Assembly: GCA_005792805.1 (NCBI GenBank)
Contig: SXQV01000230.1
Location: 1-18,908 of the forward strand
Reading direction: 5' to 3'
DNA from: Methylococcaceae bacterium
GTDB taxonomy: Bacteria > Pseudomonadota > Gammaproteobacteria > Methylococcales > Methylococcaceae
DNA length: 18,908 nucleotides
Under the pieces are notes generated by a model, which had not been told where the DNA came from, made no database searches, and saw only the letters and a list, made by a program, of their open reading frames with translations. This document shows, in pieces, positions 15,336 through 18,908 of this stretch (position 1 is its first letter; every line of letters starts with the position of its first letter). The translations under genes were made by a program, and so were the position numbers.

Positions 15336-16369
15336 GGTGTTTTCGTTTTGGCAGACTGGCTGATCGGACGCCGCAAAGCACAGCGAAGCAGCAGTTTCCA
15401 TTGCCACTCAAGGGCGGCAGCCCGGCCAATGGGAGATGACCGGAACATTTTCCAGGTTCGCCAGCCATGTTTGGCCTGCTTGCCGCAGGCACCATACCAA
15501 TAGCGCGCCAGGTGGGGGTAAATGGCGGTTTCTGCAGCGTCATGGCGACGGCTTGCAAGCGCAAGGATTTTATCGAGCCATTTGCCCGCTGCGCCCAGCC
15601 CCGCCAAACCGCCGTCAAGATCAAATTCAGTCAAGGCATTGTGTAGGGCAATTTCCTCATCGCTGGGCATAATTCCGAGGTTAACCAGTTGCCGGACGCG
15701 GATTTGATTGGCCGCCGTATCCTGCTCCTGGCTGAACCGGTGGCTGATATTCGCCGGATGGTCGTTGTAGCGCACGAGTACCTCGGGCAGGTTGGCCATG
15801 TCGGCGATTGACGTGCAGCGTACCCAAAAATCGTAGTCTTCCGAATGGGGATAAGCGGGGTCAAATCGTAATCCATGCGTGTCGAGCAGGCGGCGGCGCA
15901 GCATCATCGAGCTATGCAGGAAGGGATTGTCGAACAGCAGGAACAGCCGGATCAGCGCCGGTGAATCGGGCATTCGCCGTGTTGTCGTCCCTGCCGGTGT
16001 CACTTTCTCAAACCAGGTACCACAGCCGCCAATTTGGGGATGCGCGTCCAGAAATGCGATCTGCCGCTCGAAACGTTTTGGCAGGCTAATGTCATCGGCA
16101 TCCATGCGGGCGATATATTCGCCCCGAGCGAGTTCCAGACCCCGGTTCAGGGTCGCAATCAGGCCAAGGTTGCGTCCATTGGTTTCAATGCGAATGCGTG
16201 GGTCGGCGAAGGCGGCGGCAATCTCATGGCTGGCATCGGTGGAGCCATCGTCGATGACGAGGAGCTCAAAGTCACTGAATGTCTGATTCAGGATGCTCTC
16301 TAGCGCCGCGCGCAGAAACCCTTCGCCGTTGTAGACCGGCATGAGGACGGTTATGCGGGGTATTGTCAT
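15332..16369 (-). CDS. GT2 glycosyltransferase, second copy of a tandem pair
   Basis: GT-A fold glycosyltransferase, 345 residues from the ATG at 16369. With this start it aligns with its upstream neighbour from residue 1 without gaps through about residue 180. An in-frame ATG at 16420, directly after the neighbour's stop, would add 17 unmatched residues and is less likely. Visible motifs are ITVLMPVYNGEGFLR (6-20), LVIDDGSTDAS (37-47), the DXD-type metal site MDADD (89-93), and the candidate base HSEDYDFW (175-182). The C-terminal third, including a YWYGACG stretch, is shared only with the neighbour. Some 73 of the first 100 residues are identical between the two. The product probably adds a related sugar or linkage. 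Its stop overlaps the next gene by four bases. Confidence 0.88.
   Translation of the reverse strand: MTIPRITVLMPVYNGEGFLRAALESILNQTFSDFELLVIDDGSTDASHEIAAAFADPRIRIETNGRNLGLIATLNRGLELARGEYIARMDADDISLPKRFERQIAFLDAHPQIGGCGTWFEKVTPAGTTTRRMPDSPALIRLFLLFDNPFLHSSMMLRRRLLDTHGLRFDPAYPHSEDYDFWVRCTSIADMANLPEVLVRYNDHPANISHRFSQEQDTAANQIRVRQLVNLGIMPSDEEIALHNALTEFDLDGGLAGLGAAGKWLDKILALASRRHDAAETAIYPHLARYWYGACGKQAKHGWRTWKMFRSSPIGRAAALEWQWKLLLRCALRRPISQSAKTKTP
16161..16204. repeat. Conserved DNA block shared by the two tandem GT2 genes
   Basis: These 44 bases match 17235-17278 with five differences and encode the segment around PRIRIETNGRNLGL in both proteins. The copies are 1074 bases apart in direct orientation, equal to the gene offset. 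This is residual identity of a gene duplication rather than a separate element, but it is long enough to recombine and delete one copy. Confidence 0.7.
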
Positions 16370-16420
16370 CGGTGCCTGAGTCTGATTTTGTTGATCAAGG
16401 GAAAGATGGCTTTCTTCCAT

Positions 16421-17443
16421 TCATGGCGGAGTGTGGACAGGGCGTTTGAGCAGGCACCTTAGAAGCAGTTTTGCTTGCCATGCCAACCTGCCTTGCCGTC
16501 CGGCAGGGCAGGCGATGAATGTTCTCCATGTTTCGAATCCGCAATCTGCCTGGGTGGCGCAGGCACCGTACCAATGGCGAGAGAACTCCCTGAAAATCCT
16601 GCCATGAGAAAGGTCGAGAGTTTTCCCGACGGCTTCGGCGAGGCGGCGCAGCCATGTTGCGGCGGCTTCTAGATCGTGTTTGCTTCCCTTTAGCCGAAAT
16701 TGAAGCAGATCGTTATGGATACGGTATTCATCGGCGGTGGGTATGAGGCCGAAATCCTCCAGATAACGGCAGCGGATCTTATCTGCCGTGTGTACCTGTT
16801 CCTCTCTGTGCCGGCTACTGGTGTTGTTCTCATGATAATGATAGCGGAGCAGTACTTCGGGAATGTTCGCCAGCCGGGTATGCCGGGAACATCGGGTCCA
16901 TAACTCGAAATCTTCCGCATGTCGATAATCGGGGTCGTAGCGCAGATGGTGGTTTTCCAGGAAGCGGCGGCGGAACAGGATTGTGTTGTGAGCGAAAACC
17001 GTATCGAAGATCAGGGCGAAGCGGATTAGCCGATCCTCTTTCGGCGGTTTCATGATGACGGTTCCTTGCATGGAATCCCGTTCGTACCATGTTCCGCATA
17101 GGCCGACATCGGGATGGGCGTCCATAAAGGCCAGCTGCTTTGACAAACGTTCTGGAAAGGCGATGTCGTCTGCATCCATGCGGGCGACAAACTCGCTTGT
17201 TGCCAGATCCAGTCCTCGGTTGAGGGTGGTGATGAGGCCCAGGTTGCGCCCGTTGGTTTCGATGCGAATGCGAGGGTCGTCAAAGGAGGAGGCTACTTCG
17301 AGGCTGGCGTCCGTGGAGCCGTCATCGATAATCAGAAGCTCGAAATCAGCGAAATCCTGGTTCAGGATACTGAGGATGGCCGGACGCAGATAGGCGCCGC
17401 CATTGTAGACGGGCATCAAGACGGTGACTCGGGGATGCTGCAT
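16421..17443 (-). CDS. GT2 glycosyltransferase, first copy of a tandem pair
   Basis: GT-A fold glycosyltransferase, 340 residues. Motifs include VTVLMPVYNGGAYLR (6-20), LIIDDGSTDAS (37-47), the metal-binding MDADD (89-93) and HAEDFELW (175-182), whose Glu177/Asp178 match the catalytic-base region of the family. The ATG at 17443 lies 29 bases after the sulfotransferase stop; the ribosome site is weak. The C-terminal region (about 250-335), with the HWYGACATQ stretch, is shared with the downstream paralog and has no predicted membrane segment. This extra helical region may contact acceptor or membrane. Sugar specificity is unknown. Confidence 0.9.
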   Translation of the reverse strand: MQHPRVTVLMPVYNGGAYLRPAILSILNQDFADFELLIIDDGSTDASLEVASSFDDPRIRIETNGRNLGLITTLNRGLDLATSEFVARMDADDIAFPERLSKQLAFMDAHPDVGLCGTWYERDSMQGTVIMKPPKEDRLIRFALIFDTVFAHNTILFRRRFLENHHLRYDPDYRHAEDFELWTRCSRHTRLANIPEVLLRYHYHENNTSSRHREEQVHTADKIRCRYLEDFGLIPTADEYRIHNDLLQFRLKGSKHDLEAAATWLRRLAEAVGKTLDLSHGRIFREFSRHWYGACATQADCGFETWRTFIACPAGRQGRLAWQAKLLLRCLLKRPVHTPP

Positions 17444-17472
17444 TGGGCGCTTTCTACGATCTGACGGACTAC

Positions 17473-18318
17473 TTACCGTGGCAGATCGGGCGAGTAACCA
17501 AAATTCTCAAAATCCGGGCGGTAACGCCGGTAGACGGCTTCCTGCAGTTCAGTTGTATAAAACTCTTCGCACTGTTCGGATACGCCGGTCTTGGTCCGGT
17601 TAAGGTGGCGTAACTCGGGGATATCTTCACCAGTTATCCCTATGGCCCGGAAGCTTTCGACGAAGTCACGCCCGTAGTCTTCGAAACGGCCGATGAAAGC
17701 GTAGTCGAGGACGTCGTGGAGAATCTGTGAGTTTTGCAGTCGCCAATGAGAGTTCATGTCGATATCTGCTTGTTCGGAGACCACCTGGACGAACTCGGAA
17801 AATGAGACCACGGTTTCGATGGGGTGGCCGGATTTGCCCAAGGCTCGGAGAACTTCATGTTTTTGGAGGGAGTTCCCCAGGATTTTATCTCGATAACAAG
17901 AGAGCAGCCGCGTGTAAGGATTGCGGACCATCGTGATGAAACGGTAGCCGTTCTTCTGGAGTGCGCTTAGTGAAGTGGGGTGTCGAAGGTCATTCAGGCA
18001 CGTCAGCGGTGATTTTGACCGGTCGTGGAAAACGCGCCAGTCATAGTGAGAATCCATAGGTGTCTGAATGCTTTTCAGCTCTGATTGTACAAGAGCCGAT
18101 TTCAGCGAGGAGCAACCGGTTTTTGGGTTGTCCATATAGACGTAGTGATGGCGCTGGGAAATATTGACAGAATAAAGTAATTGCTCGCGGGACATATGCT
18201 GCAAAGCGGCCTGAATTATCGGACAGCTCTTTTGGTGGGGATACCAGCGCAAGGCTTTTAGTTGATCAATAACGGTTGCCCCACAGGCGCTCTTGATTGA
18301 TTTTAGGCTTGTTATCAT
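17473..18318 (-). CDS. Carbohydrate sulfotransferase (Sulfotransfer_2-like)
   Basis: Transfers sulfate from PAPS to a glycan hydroxyl or amino group. The 281-residue protein carries the 5'-phosphosulfate loop NPKTGCSS (64-71, within YVYMDNPKTGCSSLK) and the 3'-phosphate site VRNPYTRLLSCYRDK (131-145, with Arg132 and Ser140). FIGRFEDYGRDF (208-219) and the end YRPDFENFGY (266-275) are also typical of the family that includes chondroitin, HNK-1 and bacterial polysaccharide sulfotransferases. I chose the ATG at 18318; a TTG at 18339 is possible and neither has a strong ribosome site. No signal peptide or membrane anchor, so it would act in the cytoplasm before export. The gene is AT-richer than its neighbours (23 G+C of 60 in bases 18121-18180), which suggests acquisition. 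It lies between the exporter ATPase gene and the GT2 pair. Confidence 0.85.
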   Translation of the reverse strand: MITSLKSIKSACGATVIDQLKALRWYPHQKSCPIIQAALQHMSREQLLYSVNISQRHHYVYMDNPKTGCSSLKSALVQSELKSIQTPMDSHYDWRVFHDRSKSPLTCLNDLRHPTSLSALQKNGYRFITMVRNPYTRLLSCYRDKILGNSLQKHEVLRALGKSGHPIETVVSFSEFVQVVSEQADIDMNSHWRLQNSQILHDVLDYAFIGRFEDYGRDFVESFRAIGITGEDIPELRHLNRTKTGVSEQCEEFYTTELQEAVYRRYRPDFENFGYSPDLPR

Positions 18319-18377
18319 GGTATTGGATTCATGCAGCAAAAAAGGATAGCGCTTTGGATATCCGCTCAGTTGGGTGA

Positions 18378-18908
18378 TTATTCGATTTCGATGGGGCAGA
18401 AACAGCCAAAGCGATCCTTCCCCCGAGTAAGAAAGGGGAGAAGCAAAGGGTCTTCGATTTGGTCCGTGACCAGTTCGATGGCTATCACTTGTTCCTGCAT
18501 GAAAATGACCTCCGTCCGATGCTTCATGGTCAGTGAAATCATATAAGTGCCGGGAATGAGGCGATGGTCCGGGATTTTCAGTTGAAAACTGCGGGTGCCT
18601 TTGGAAAGGCTGGGAATGACTGTACGTGCCGTGACGATACGGGCACCAATGCTGTTGATGATGGGGATGATGATTTCAGTCTCGCCAATATCCCGATCCG
18701 TAACCAGTTCCAGGCGAAGGCGCAGCGGTTTATTGAAACCCACCTCCATATGTGTCTGATCGAAAACAAGGCTAGCGACGCGGAACCAGGGCACCTGCCC
18801 GGTGAGGTTGATGGCTTGAGCGGCTTCTTCATTGGCGCGCAGATAGCCCCTGACACCGGATTCGCTGTCCCCGTCCTGGATAATCCTGCCTGCCTGTAAT
18901 AGCAGAAC
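18378..18908 (-). CDS. wzt: 3' part of Wzt-like polysaccharide ABC exporter ATPase with C-terminal glycan-binding domain (cut by window edge)
   Basis: Only the last 176 residues are inside the window; the frame is open to the right edge, so the start lies beyond it. The visible amino end, LLLQAGRIIQDGDSESG followed by VRGYL, matches the end of the ATPase domain of Wzt/KpsT-type exporters. A beta-rich domain of about 140 residues follows, with PLRLRLELVTDRDI, IPIINSIGARIVTA and LIPGTYMISLTMKH, the pattern of the Wzt C-terminal immunoglobulin-like domain. In known systems (E. coli O9a) that domain binds the modified non-reducing end of the finished chain and gates export by Wzm/Wzt. Its presence predicts that this cluster uses the ABC-dependent route and that chain ends carry a recognisable modification. 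Walker motifs are outside the window, so activity cannot be judged. Confidence 0.82.
   Translation of the reverse strand, partial: VLLLQAGRIIQDGDSESGVRGYLRANEEAAQAINLTGQVPWFRVASLVFDQTHMEVGFNKPLRLRLELVTDRDIGETEIIIPIINSIGARIVTARTVIPSLSKGTRSFQLKIPDHRLIPGTYMISLTMKHRTEVIFMQEQVIAIELVTDQIEDPLLLPFLTRGKDRFGCFCPIEIE

Noticed and set aside
14229..15407. Longer start at 15407 for the third GT4 gene
   Set aside because: The added 24 residues match no GT4 start and would overlap the upstream gene by 76 bases. The ATG at 15335 gives an ATGA overlap and the standard family start.
15332..16420. Longer start at 16420 for the second GT2 gene
   Set aside because: It abuts the previous stop, but the paralog alignment begins exactly at the ATG at 16369 and the extra 17 residues have no counterpart.

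Overview
The window looks like chromosomal DNA of a gammaproteobacterium with moderately high GC. GreB, a NodT-type outer-membrane efflux lipoprotein and an alpha-carbonic anhydrase with a Sec signal all point to a Gram-negative proteobacterium, but nothing here fixes the genus. There are 17 protein genes, the last cut by the right edge. I saw no tRNA, rRNA, CRISPR array, insertion sequence or phage gene.

Left part (1-2353, plus strand): three genes for exported proteins. They are a GDA1/CD39-type nucleoside triphosphate diphosphohydrolase, a 79-residue Pro/Ala-rich secreted peptide, and an alpha-carbonic anhydrase. The first gene is visibly AT-richer than the central region. greB (2444-2938, minus strand) converges on this group.

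Central part (3033-8091, plus strand): a self-contained efflux operon. A sigma70-like promoter is overlapped by a perfect 18-bp palindrome, and a second, imperfect copy lies 26 bp downstream. Behind it follow a CecR-like TetR regulator, a DevC-type ABC permease, its ATPase, a DevB/HlyD-type periplasmic adaptor and a NodT-type outer-membrane channel. Two junctions are 4-base ATGA overlaps. Together they encode a complete inner-membrane-to-outside pump under probable autorepression. A YbjN-domain gene (8190-8699) follows on the same strand.

Right part (18908-8703, all minus strand): a polysaccharide biosynthesis and export cluster. In transcription order it holds the 3' end of a Wzt-like ABC exporter ATPase with its C-terminal glycan-binding domain, a carbohydrate-type sulfotransferase, two tandem-duplicated GT2 glycosyltransferases, three GT4 glycosyltransferases, a glutamine-dependent AsnB-like amidotransferase and a final GT4 glycosyltransferase. 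Very short gaps and two ATGA overlaps suggest one long transcript. The likely product is an O-antigen or capsule built on the cytoplasmic face, exported by Wzm/Wzt, and decorated with sulfate and possibly amide groups. The most interesting points are the predicted sulfated glycan, the paired operator of the efflux operon, and the unusual exported trio at the left.
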